From Colias croceus (Eukaryota; Arthropoda; Insecta; Lepidoptera; Pieridae), in assembly GCF_905220415.1 (NCBI RefSeq), contig NC_059541.1, positions 7,638,501 to 7,702,500 of the forward strand: 64,000 nucleotides of DNA. The letters run 5' to 3'. Below are positions 34,905 to 47,300 of this stretch, in pieces (position 1 is the first letter of the stretch; each line of letters starts with the position of its first letter). The notes under the pieces were generated by a model that did no database searches, was not told where the DNA came from, and worked only from the letters and a program-made list of their open reading frames with translations. The position numbers and the translations under genes are program-made.

Positions 34905-35890
34905 CATGGACGTATATAAAAAGACGGACGGAGTATCGCCTAAACATTGAGTGAAGCCTAGTAATGGCGGTGACACATCCATGTGTGTGTGCCAGGTTGA
35001 TTGCCAGATGCAATAAAATACCCCACACTTTAGTATTTTTATTTTTCAATTTGATATACTTTTTATGTGTACTCTAACTATTAGAACCTATGCATAAATA
35101 CAATTTCTATTTAGCTTTGGCAAATCAACCACTGGACGCGAAACCAAAGGAAAATGTATGAAAACTTGTTCAACCAATATTGGGGGGAGGAGAGGTAATG
35201 TCTCCTTAATTATTATTAAATTATATAAAATAAATAAAATGTCAGTTTATAACCAAACAAATAGGAAACATGCTTCATACGATTTCAGTATACATATATG
35301 TACTTGTAATTTTCAAATAAACTGTCTTTTATCAGATGTAGTAGACAGTATTAATTGGCTGTGATATTTTTTTAAAATATGGTTGTTAGCATAGTATACA
35401 TGTTTTTGTGAGAAGAAAATGCAAAAACAAATTTGGATTTTGTATCAAATTATTTTATCGTAATTTTAAAATTAATTAACTTTACATCAACTGAGGGAGA
35501 ATGAAATTTTGACATAATGGCAACACTATGGCAACAGCTGTCCTGATGACAATGGCGGCTGTATTTTTTCTATAAATTTTGTCGTAATAATTTTGTCATT
35601 TAAACAAAAGAAACAACTTGCTTCCATGTGGAATGTAATCCTCTATGTTTTGTTATTTAAATTTTGTACTGTTGCGACACCATTTAACCACGCAAGACGG
35701 CATTTTAAATATTTTTTGTGAAATAGTGACGCTGTTAATCAGTCGGTAGTTCACGACGTAATGGCGGCCGACTAGCTTACTATGGTGAGAGTGTGTGCGT
35801 GTTCATTGTCTTTACACGATCGCTAGCTTACTACGGTGGCTTCACGATGTTTGTTCGTAAAACGGCGTCCGTCTTTTTTATACGTCCATG
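34905..35890. mobile_element. TIR element with 7-8-bp duplication
   Basis: The ends CATGGACGTATATAAAAAGA and, inverted, CATGGACGTATAAAAAAGAC continue GGACG. ACGCAAT is repeated at 34898-34904 and 35892-35898 (8 bp with one mismatch). A hAT or P-type duplication length; no transposase. Confidence 0.65.
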
Positions 35891-36825
35891 TACGCAATAA
35901 ACAATAATTAACCTTTTAAAACAAAACGATAAATATATTTATGTATTGTTTTAGAAATTTTTGCTCACATTATATTACTGTAGCTCTTAAGTAGCAAAAC
36001 TGAAGGTTATATTAATTGGTAAAAGTATATAGTATATTTAAGCAGCTTGACCAGTTTAATGATTTTCAATATTATCAAATCAAATAGCAAAATTTAATTT
36101 AATTTAATGTATTTCAACTGAAATTTGGATCTGTGAGTGATCTCGTTTTTCTTAGTTTCCAGATTATAACACACGTCGTGGTATAAGTTATTTTAGATAT
36201 ATGTATTATAAAAACAATAAATTGTCTTCCAAAAAAAAAAAATTATAAAATATTTATTTTGAAACATAAATTACGGAAAAAATTACGATACCATCCTTGA
36301 ATATTATAAGATTATAATGTAATTAATTGTCCATAGATGTGAAACAAATAAGTATATTTTGGTTATAGCAGCTAATTGATCTACTGTTAATTCCATTGTA
36401 AATAGTTGTGCCATTGATTTAAAATAGTTTTTAATATAAGTTTAGTTGAAAATTTGTGTATAAGGCACGAACATGTCAACAAACACATGTAAAAAACGAT
36501 CGATACGAAACGATATTATTTATGTATAAGTTGTAAATTCGATATATTATTGCAATTTCAATGGTAAGATTTCTTCAGTAAATATTAATGAACAAACTGA
36601 TTGGGAACAAAATGAAGTGCCTTATCGCGATGAACTGGCTGTGAAGCACTTTTTATAAAGCAATTTTATTGTTATATACTGTTTTAATAATGTCAATTAA
36701 TGTAAAAATCTTCCTTACCAGAAAATTGTTAAATTTAAGGTATGAACATGACCAATGCATCTAGTCAGGTCAGAAAAGTTTTTATAAGTGAATACCTGTA
36801 GAAAGGAATGTTTTTACAAATAAAA

Positions 36826-36882
36826 CGATTTAATTTACACATGATTTTTTATTTCTGCAACCCTTCTTAGTTCTCAACATGA
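36826..36882. repeat. Copy of the dynein 3' flank
   Basis: TAAAACGATTTAATTTACAC, TTTATTTCTGCAA and CCTTCTTAG resemble 38162-38215 at most bases. It may be a local duplication. Confidence 0.45.
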
Positions 36883-36921
36883 AATGTTACAATCACAGGA
36901 AATAAACATATACAAAACATA

Positions 36922-36980
36922 CCGACTTCAAGAAAAAGGAGGAGGTTATCAATTCGGCCGGTATATTTTTGTGTCAATAA
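36922..36980 (-). repeat. Fragment of the AACCGACTTCAAA element
   Basis: CCGACTTCAAGAAAAAGGAG and TCAATTCGGCCGGTAT only; the rest of the element is missing. Confidence 0.5.
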
Positions 36981-37199
36981 ACCTTTTTTCTTTTTAAATA
37001 CCAGACACCAGAGACGTTACTCTAAAAATCGAAATCTGACATCTAGAACCGAATGCATTGATTACTTGTGAATAAAACACATCATAAATTAATAAATGCG
37101 TTGTGTTTTTTTAATTATGTATTTATTATACTTGTCTTATTTTGCTCCCTAAATTTACAAAAGAAAGTATACCTAGAGGTATTACTGTGACAGGGATTC

Positions 37200-37676
37200 T
37201 GGCGCCGTTTCATTAGTCGATAGGGCCCGCATGCGGGGTGCGAGAGATTTCTGGAACGCGTGCCACAGGGCCAGCATTCGGGGAACCGTTTTCATTAGTC
37301 GATAGGGCCCGCATGCGGGGTGTAGGGAGAACCTACATTTTACGTCGCCAGTTATTAACAAGAGTGGCACTGAAACAGACGTTCTTGTCATCTCGATAGA
37401 TTTCCACGAGATTCAACATTTGCGAATCCGTAAAGCGATCAGCCATTTTGTGCAGCGTCTTTATAATCCAACAAGCACTCACGAATGAAATTGAATAATG
37501 AAAAAGTATTTGACTTAAGACCCGCAAGTTGTATATTGACCGATGAATTTCATTGGTCGATATCACGGTCGGTATTAAGCATGCGGGGAACTTGTTTTCA
37601 TTGGTTGTTATCTCGCCTGCGGGGACTCCCCGTATGCTGTATACCGAACGAGTTAACGACTAATGAAACGGCGCCA
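37200..37676. mobile_element. TIR element with internal direct repeats
   Basis: Perfect 20-bp inverted ends TGGCGCCGTTTCATTAGTCG. TTC flanks both sides (37197-37199; 37677-37679), a possible 3-bp duplication. TTCATTAGTCGATAGGGCCC recurs at 37210 and near 37290, and weaker copies lie on the right. No ORF of note. Confidence 0.65.
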
Positions 37677-38188
37677 TTCGTCTGATGAATTTTAAAATTG
37701 ACATGTGTTTCAAGTTCGATTGAAAATTGTTTGAAGTCCGTATCGAATAATTCACTTTATTAATCGATGTTTTTAAGCAGCTCTCTTCGAAGATAAAATT
37801 GAGAGAGGTCAAATGTTGCCTATTAAATTGCCTCGACTATAACTTAAATTCCTTTTTAGTTTTTATTCTAACTGCTTATAAATTTATTGGGTTAGGTGAG
37901 CATTTAAAATATATGAAAATACTGTGGCAAATCTAATGCAGTGTCCACGGTATATTCACAGTTAAAATATGAAGGCCTAATTTATTTATTCGTTTTGTTT
38001 GAGAATGATACAGAGTTATTAGGCATGAATAATTGTAACACACATCCATCTGCAATAATTCAAAATTATTTTCAAAGTGTGTACTTATTTATAAATGAAT
38101 AGTAAATATTTTATAAATGAATAGGTACAAGTATTTGTATACCTACAGGAATATTAAAAAATAAAACGATTCAATTTACACATAAACT

Positions 38189-38194
38189 TTTATT
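38189..38194 (-). terminator. Candidate poly(A) signal of the dynein-2 heavy chain gene
   Basis: AATAAA on the minus strand about 160 nt after the stop codon at 38354. Confidence 0.45.
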
Positions 38195-38353
38195 TCTGCA
38201 ATCCTTCTTAGCTTAGTCAAACACATAGTATCAACACAACATATCTTTACATATAGAGAATCCCAAATCTAAATGGGTAAGTAAGTAAATAAGTAAAACT
38301 AGTGTGCTACTCGACGGGCGTGACATAGACGAGCATATAAGTAAGTAAGTAAA

Positions 38354-41300
38354 CTATTCGACGGGCGCGACGTACAGCGCAGCGGCGTGCAGTGTGGCGG
38401 TGCGCGGCGCGAACGAGTCGGCCAGCGGCGCGCGGCACGAGCACACCAGCGCTGAGCGCGTGGCGCTCGTGTATAGTGGTAACTCGTACCCAGACACAGA
38501 GTCCTGTAATAGCGAAATACAATTTTATTATCAGATTGTTTTTGAAGTAAAACTTCTTTAAGCGCTTGATGGTATAATTTTTACGGATGGAACACAATAA
38601 TAATATTACCGTCACGAAGACGCGCAACGATTTTTTCGAAGAAAGAGAGCGATTGAGACCGATAGAGAAAGTGAGAAAAGGCTTAGGGCGATTGTAACAA
38701 CCATACTAATATTATAAATGCGAAAGTAACTCTGTCTGTCTGTTACTCAATCACGCCTAAACTACTGAACCAATTTGCATGAAATTTGGTATGGAGATAT
38801 TTTGATACCCGAGAAAGGACATAGGCGACCTTTTATTGCGAAATATGTACCACGGGCGTAGCCGGGGCGGACCACTAGTAGCAAATAAATTTTACTTCTG
38901 ACGCGACTTCTGTTGCATCATGACAATAAAAATGATTTTGTCAAATGACAGTTTAGTGAAAATTGAATTATTCGGATAATGTTCTTCATATCTTCGGAAA
39001 GTTCAGGCACAATACCTAAATAAAATATGTATAAGTAAATACAAACCACGTGTTCATCCTTGGGCACGTACGCAAGTGCTATCGGCGGCGCGGTCGCGTG
39101 CGGTGCGCCCCCCCCGCGCGCCGCCCGCACCGCGCCGCCCCCCCACACACACGCGCTCATACGTAGACCCGTCACTATTAGAGCGCCATCACTTGTTGAC
39201 GACTCTGGAATTTTTATACTTAGGATTAAATACTGTGATACGATAAGCAATACCAATTTAAAACAAAGATAAGAAGAGTCATAAGCTCTTACAGATATAA
39301 TCGTATTACGTTATATCTGTAATCGCAATTACGTTAAAAAAGACGGAATAAAATAAAACATTACTTATTCAATCTTTAATTCTCTTCTTTGAACCGTCAT
39401 AACATGGTTTTAATATTTACTTAAAATATTTAAAATATTCTCTAAAGCTAATTTATACTATTATGCATAAGGTTATAAATCCGTCCCGTACTTGTCCTAG
39501 AATTATACCTCATCTGTATAACTCTCATTTGTATACCCATTACTTTAATCAACGTACCGTGTGGTTCCCACTGCGTGTGCAAACGCAGGCGGTGCGGTGC
39601 GACACGTAAACGGTCTGCGGCAGCTGCCTGCAGCGCAACTAGCGCACGACACGGGAATAACAGACCGCGGATATCCACACCTTAACAAACACAATTTTAG
39701 GTATTATTTTGTTTATTGCATACATATTAAATAAGCTACATATTATTAATCAAAGAAAGATTCAAATCGATTTGTAGACAAATTGTTTAAATACATTTGT
39801 GGTTATACAACTGGAATGGAGTTTTTATTCTGTTCGTTACACTTTCTCGAAAACCAACAACGAACTTGTTTGTTAACAGTGAATGATTACCTCCTTAAAA
39901 ATATTACTTGGTTATTATGTACATTAACCTATAAAATAATATTTGTATAAGCATAATGCAATTTCCTTACTCTTAGGAATATAATCTTCGGGCATAGTAT
40001 CTGCAATGCGTGCGACAGCTGCTCGAGCTCGGAAACAGAACTCTCGAATGTAATCGTCTGGTTTATCTGGCCCTGGCCATAGTAATTGCCACTCTTCTGG
40101 TACCTACAGAGTCGATGATATTATATCATTACATAGTTTACATTTGATATTTATTTAAATCATTTTTTTAAATATAATTTTTATTAATAAGTACGACTTT
40201 CATTTAGAGACCAATTAACAATACCATTAGATGTAAATAGTTTAAAAACCTTAAAAGCCTGATTTTGTTAATACTGTGGTTAAAAAAATGCGAAAGTTTG
40301 TTTGTCCTTTCACGTCGAAATAAAGCGATTTTATGGTATGATTTTGTGCTTGGAAATAGTTAGGAGGTGAAAGAGTGATGTAGGCATCTTTTTTTATTGC
40401 GGGTAACATTTTGACATTGGGTAACATTGTGATTTTCCTGTAAGCTATTATAAGTCTGAGATATACATACGGAGACGACACCGCCTACATCACTTATGTT
40501 CCGCTCAACATACGCCATATGGCGTAACTGCACGCTCATTTTTTATTTGTTTTAAAGTGAAACGCATCAAATATGCCTTCGTGTGTGTTACGATATTGCA
40601 CAAATAATACAAATAATACGGAAAAGTGCAAAGTGCGAAGGAATCACTTTCATCGGTAAGTACCTAACTAGATAATAATTTTTAAAACTTAGTTAGAGCA
40701 AAAAAATGGCGCACAGATTTTCGTGGTGTCTCCTCCATACGTAGTAGTATTATCTGAATGGTATAAGTATACACACGCAAGTGATTGGCGGTCGTTGTGG
40801 TTGCGCGTGCAGTGCGGCGAGCGCGTGGTGCACGGTGCGCGCCGCGAGCGCCGCGTCACCCGCCTCGCCCGCACACACCGCGCCCCACCAACCGGGACGC
40901 TGTATACAAATGTATGTTCGTATTTAATTATGTATTCATTTATTTTTAATTGTCACTTATTTTCTGTATTGTTTCATATACGACATATAATAAAAAAATA
41001 CGTGTGGCACTCGAGGACTGCCGCGATAAAGCTATTGCATAGCATGCCTTCAAGCCACACCTCCGTGCCTGTCGGAGTGGGGAGCGTGAGGTTTTTTCGT
41101 TACGGAATTTCTCGATTCGGTCCCCGCGCTCAAGGCCCGCGATAGAAGCTATGCAATAGCTTAAAAAAAATTATTTAATATTATTAAAATATCTCTATAT
41201 AACTTAACTTAATAAACTATAATCAATATTTATCGCGGATGTTAAATAAATAATACATAATGAAATCCTTACATTTCCGACGGTGAAGTCGGGTTTAATG

Positions 41301-44300
41301 AGCGGATTGCCAGACATTAATTTTTTCCACAAAGCCAGAAGGGATTTAATTGGTGCAGTCGTGTTGCTCTTAGTCACATCAACAGTAGAATTTAATTCTG
41401 AAACAAATGGGAAATTTTCTGTAGGTAGGTATAATGTGTAAGTTTAAAAACAAATATAAAACATATTAAATAATGTAGGTAATAGTTTTCTAGTCATACT
41501 GTGAATATTTAAATTAATTTTAATTTATTTACTAAAATGAAAAAAAAAATATTATTAAAATGTACCTCTTAGACCAGTAACAATGTCTTCCGCAGCTTTC
41601 CTCTCCCACGCGAGGCGACAATTGTTCGGTAGAGCAAGCAGTTCCGGTGAATCCATGTCTGGCAAGTTCTCAAATGCTGTAATATAATCCTGTGGAGGCG
41701 ATGACATTGTAACATCATTCAATGCATCCGTAATAACTTAATAGTTTACCACTACGTATAGGTAAACCAGAATCTGATGGCAATTAGGGAAATCAAAATT
41801 TTGAGTGTGCAACCCTAGGGAAAATGGACGGAACGATCTTGATACTGCTTATATTTTATTTTGTCCTCAACATCATTAGTCACGTCATTACATAAGTAAA
41901 CAATACTTTACTTAATAATAAGATATCCTCTTAATATTATGTAGGTACATACTTACATGTATAATATACATTATACATATTACTTTTATCTATGTAATAC
42001 ATATTATTATTTACACATACCTATATTTGTATATTCATTATCATTATGCCATGTAAAAATATGGATGTAATGGTAATGCAGATCAAAACTAGATTATGCT
42101 ATTAATTGTTTTATAAAATAAAATAAAACTATGTTTATTTTCGTAAGTATTAACAGATACACAATTGACTTGGACAGCTTGGACTTTACGAATAGCCGTA
42201 ATAGGCATAATAAGTTTTCATTAAATTATATTGTAATCAACAAACAATATTATAGTTACCTACTTATAATATTTTTAATTTTAAGTATCAAAACGGGTAA
42301 GTCCAATTTACCAATAAAATATTCAAAATTGAAAATTGTGATGTGTTTGACCCTTTTTCATCGAATGTTTTTCTATACACATTATAAACAACACCTCTTG
42401 CTTGTGATCGCAGCGGCTTTTTCGACATTTTCGAAGAGTTTTTAGACAAAATCCCAAAAATTATTCATCAATTCCAAAGAAGACAAATAATTTGACAACC
42501 AATTTGATAGTTGTCAAATAAAATTGCCATATGAAAATCTTTTATTTCTAAAATATAAATATGCCATCAGATTCTGGTAGATCTATAATAACTTACCTGC
42601 AAGTTACCAGTGTACGGCAGCGGCGCCTTAAGCCCCGGCAGCGTGTAACTACTCGCTAGCGCTTGTTCTCCCAAGCATCTATCTGTAAGGGCGTTTTTTT
42701 ACAATAATACAATGTGACAGACCTCACAATGATTATACTTACAAATAATACATTAAATACAACAAAAGTCAAATAATTTATAGTAACAAAAGAGGGAAAA
42801 AAGCACACGCACTGCACTCACACACATACACGTACACCCACGCACACATACATATTATTTTATTTTTATCTGCATTGTAAAATAAAATTGTACTACTTAG
42901 TTTATTTTTGTGATTAAACTGAATATTTATTTGGTTCCATATTAAAAATTGAATAAACAAATGTTCGAGTCCTTGAGCTCTTCTAGCATAAGAGTCAGTT
43001 ATGTAAGGTATAATGTATATAAGATATTTTAATAAAAAATACATATTTTATATATAGAGTATATAATATTTAAATGTAATAACTACCCGCAAGCGCGTTA
43101 AGCAGCCGTCGGTCGAGCGCTCGGTGTACGCGTGCCGCGTACAGCGCTTGCACTAACGGGCGGGTGGAGCGCGTGGCCGTGCGGGCGCACACGTGGGCCG
43201 CGCTAGCCTCGCCCCACCCCCACTCGTACGGGGAGCTCCAACCTGGAATAGTATAAAGTCGTGTTATTGTGGGGATAACATATTTATTAGTCTACAAGGT
43301 TGCTAAAACTGACATACAGGTTTTTACCTAGTTTGGGAGTCAGAGACTTCACAGTATTTCAAAATGTAAAACTATTGTCAATAAAGAATTTTTATTAAAA
43401 AAAAAAAAACGTATACAGGTGAACGGGGTAAATATGTAGACAGATTGTCTGAATAAACTACTATTTTTGTAACCGTAAAACGACTTCAAATGCAAAGCGA
43501 TGACATTCGTGACACAGAAGGTCGCTTTTACCTCACATAACTTAAAAAGGTTATTTTTTACGTATATTCGACACGATAATAATAAACTAAACTGTTTTTA
43601 ACTGCAGGCGTCATTTAAACCAATTTTTTATATTTGCAGTCAATAGTGGATATGAATTTAGTCTGTTCGGTTATAAGTTTTGACCGAAACATATACACTA
43701 ACGGACTAACCTAAGGGCACGTAGGCGCGTCGCTCAATCGCAAGCGCATGGAACAACGCGAGGCAAGCGAGTTGTCGCGCGACTTGCGTGCTGTGCGGGC
43801 CTGTGCCCCACGCGCTCAGTGTACTGCACACGTTGCGCTTCACACCCTCCGGACTCTGAACAGAACATATTTAAAATTATATAATATGTTTATTGGGTAA
43901 ATGAGAATTGGCTCTTCACTACATAGTATAAAACAAAGTCGCTTTCTCTGTCCCTATGTCCCTTTGTATGCTTAAATCTTTAAAACTACGCAACGGATTT
44001 TGATGCGTTTTTTTTAATAGATAGAGTGATTCAAGAGGAAGGTTTTAGTATATAATTTATTAGGTTTTAGACAAAGCGGGCGAAGCCGCGGGCGGTAAGC
44101 TAGTCTAAAATAAAATTGAAAAATATATTGGAAAATGTTACCTCAAGAATGACGTTGACGCAAGAACTGGATATTGCTGATGGTATGTCACGATCTTCGG
44201 CCAAGATCCAGAGGCGAAACTCTTCATTAAAATCTTCTATCTGCAACATGATGAAAATAGATCAAGGTACTCATTTGAAACATTGATACTTATTTTGACG

Positions 44301-47300
44301 ATGTTATTACATCGAAGGTGTAGTTTAATATAATATACAAGTAAGTTACTTACTGCGCGATTAGCCAAACTATCCAGAAAATCACGCAGATGTTTGGAGA
44401 AAGGCGATGCGCCAACATTGATAGCAACCCAGCCACCGCTGCGACTCTCTTCCACTGCTCTCTCAAATACTTCCCGACCTTCCTCTACGCCAACCTGTAT
44501 TTTTTTATTGGTTAAAAAATAAATTTTAGACAAAGTGTGATTTTGATCATGCTTATCAGTATTCTATTTTTTGTATTCAATATGACTAGAAAACTTCATC
44601 TAAAACTAAGCTAACTAACATCTAAATCTAAATTTTAGATGAAAATTACTGTAAAATGTAAAAAATTACATTATTAGTAGTATATGACGAAATATGTGTT
44701 TTTATTATTAAATTATGTATTAATTTTATTGCAAATGTTTTGACATATTTGATTAATCTATCATTTGATGAAGGTATTTTTCCGGATAGACTGAAATACT
44801 CAATTGTAAAGCCGATTCACAAAAAGGGTGAAAAACATGACATTCATAATTATAGACCTATTACACTGATTCCAATAATTTCAAAAATATTCGAAAAGAT
44901 AATGCACAAAAGACTAACTGATTATTTATGTAAGTTCTCGATATTGAAGCATGAACAAAACGGCTTTCAAAAGGGAAAGTCTACAATACTAGCAGCATAC
45001 CAACTTATACGGAGCATTTTAGAAAATATTGATAGTGGTACTAGCGCAACGGTCATATTCTTTGATATGAGTAGAGCCTTTGATTGTGTAAACCATAATA
45101 TCCTTCTAAATAAGTGTGATATGTATGGAATAAGAGGACCATCATTAAATTGGATAAAATCCTACCTCGCCAATCGTGTGCAGTGCGTCGAGATTGCATA
45201 TAGTGCACATGGTTCTGACATAAAAACTGTACGATCAAACTCCAGGCTCAACAGTACAGGTGTCCCTCAGGGAAGCGTGCTGGGACCGCTTCTCTTCTTA
45301 CTCTATATTAACGACTTACCAAACGTAACAAACTACAAATGCACACTTTATGCTGATGACATTTCTGTGACTATACCTAATGTGACTTCGGATCTGACAT
45401 GTAATTATAATTTAAATTTGACATTGAATAGAATAATTGACTGGCTAAAAATAAACAACTTGACGGCTAACTTAGCAAAGACGAAAGTAATGCAGTTTCA
45501 TAATTATAAACAAAGAAAGTATAACATTAATTTAATTTACAAAGACATTATATTGGAAGAAGTCGATGAAATAAAATTTTTAGGTATAATGTTAGACAGC
45601 AATTGCAATTGGAAATCCCATATAAATCATTTATGTTCGCGTATCAACAAATTTGTGTTCGCCTTACGTCGTTTAAGGGCCATAAGTTCTGAAAAAACTG
45701 CTCTTACTGCATACCATGGTTATGTGTCATCTATTTTAAGATATGGACTAATATTATGGGGCAATTCGACAAGTGTTAACAGAGCATTCCTAGCTCAAAA
45801 AAAATGTATTAGAGCCATTTGCGGGGTTGGACCGTTAGAAAGCTGTCGGCCACTATTTCGAAAATTAAACGTCCTGACTCTGACTTCCATGTACATACTG
45901 GAGAGCTGTATCTTCGTAAAAAAACACCCCCAATATTTCACAAGGGCGGCTAACGTGAGCATTATTCCCTCTAGAGACCCTGATAAACTTAGTATGCCAC
46001 GTTGTAAAACTGCGCTTTACTCTAAAAGTGGGCCTATCATGCCCATAAAAATATTTAACCGTATTCCTAAATGTATACGAAACCAAACATTTAATGTATA
46101 TAAAAATAAACTAAAGAAATGGTTGATCTTAAATTGTTTTTATAGCTTAAAAGAATTTTTTGACCATAAATGTTAATTATTATAATTGTATTTATAGCCT
46201 TTAAATGTAATTATTGTGGAATGATATTTGTCAATTGCAAAGTGATTAATTTCAATATTGTATTTAATATAAATTGAGACAGTATTTGCATGCTTTAGAC
46301 TAAGCAAAACATGATGAACAATCGAAATATTTTGACATCTCTCTGTACCATGTTTTAAGCAAATAAATATTATTTTATTTTATTTATTTTATTTTTTTTA
46401 GGTAAACTCTTTGATTTTTGTATTATATAATATCCTAATACAATTGAGAAATGACCTGTATAAGTCGTTGCGATTGGCAATGCGCCTGCAAATGGTCAGT
46501 AGCGTGTGCACCCAACAGCAGGACGGCACGTTTTGGTGATGACCACCGTTGAGCTTTACGAAGGGTATCCCCACCACTCATTATACCACTACCTGATAAA
46601 TTTCAATGCATATTATAAGATAAATAATAAACCTTAATAATAATGTACTTAGAACTTACATCAATTTCTAAGGCCGAGTACAGGACTTGTTCTATATTCA
46701 GTGTTGATATAATTATTTAAAAATATAACTTCTAAGGCATAAAGAGAAACGATAAAAAAAAATTGGTTGCCTGTAAAGTCGGTATACGGGCGAAAGTTTT
46801 ACGTGACAACGACTTTTTATGTCTGTCTCTCTCGCTCTTAGGCGGGCTAACCATGCCCGCGTGCCTCTTTCGGTGACTCATCGTAACGTTACCGAGCGTT
46901 ACACTTTTTCATAAGTGACTCCCAGCCGCAACCTAATTTAAGACGTTGTCACGTCAAAAACATTACAAACGTATTAAAAAGTGTTAAATAAAAGACAATT
47001 AATTTTGGAAGCAGCAATTAATGGATAAACTGAAAGACATATTGCGCGTAATACGATATAATGACAGACTACTTACCCAAAATTTGGTCAACAAAAGCAG
47101 TGATTGTCCTATAGAGACTGTCTGGTCGTAACGCCGTGATGGCAACGACATTTTCAAACGGACTCAATTTTAATTTATTTATAGTATTCAGATCTCCAGA
47201 TTGATAAAACTCCGACCACATTTCACTATTATTAAGTAATAGTTTGTTAAATAACTCTGGATCCTCCATCTACATTAAATAATAAATATTTTACACAATA

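Noticed and set aside
38918..39272. ORFs of 70-112 codons on both strands
   Set aside because: The minus one merely contains the real dynein exon 39204-39050 with intron read-through, and the plus one is its shadow.
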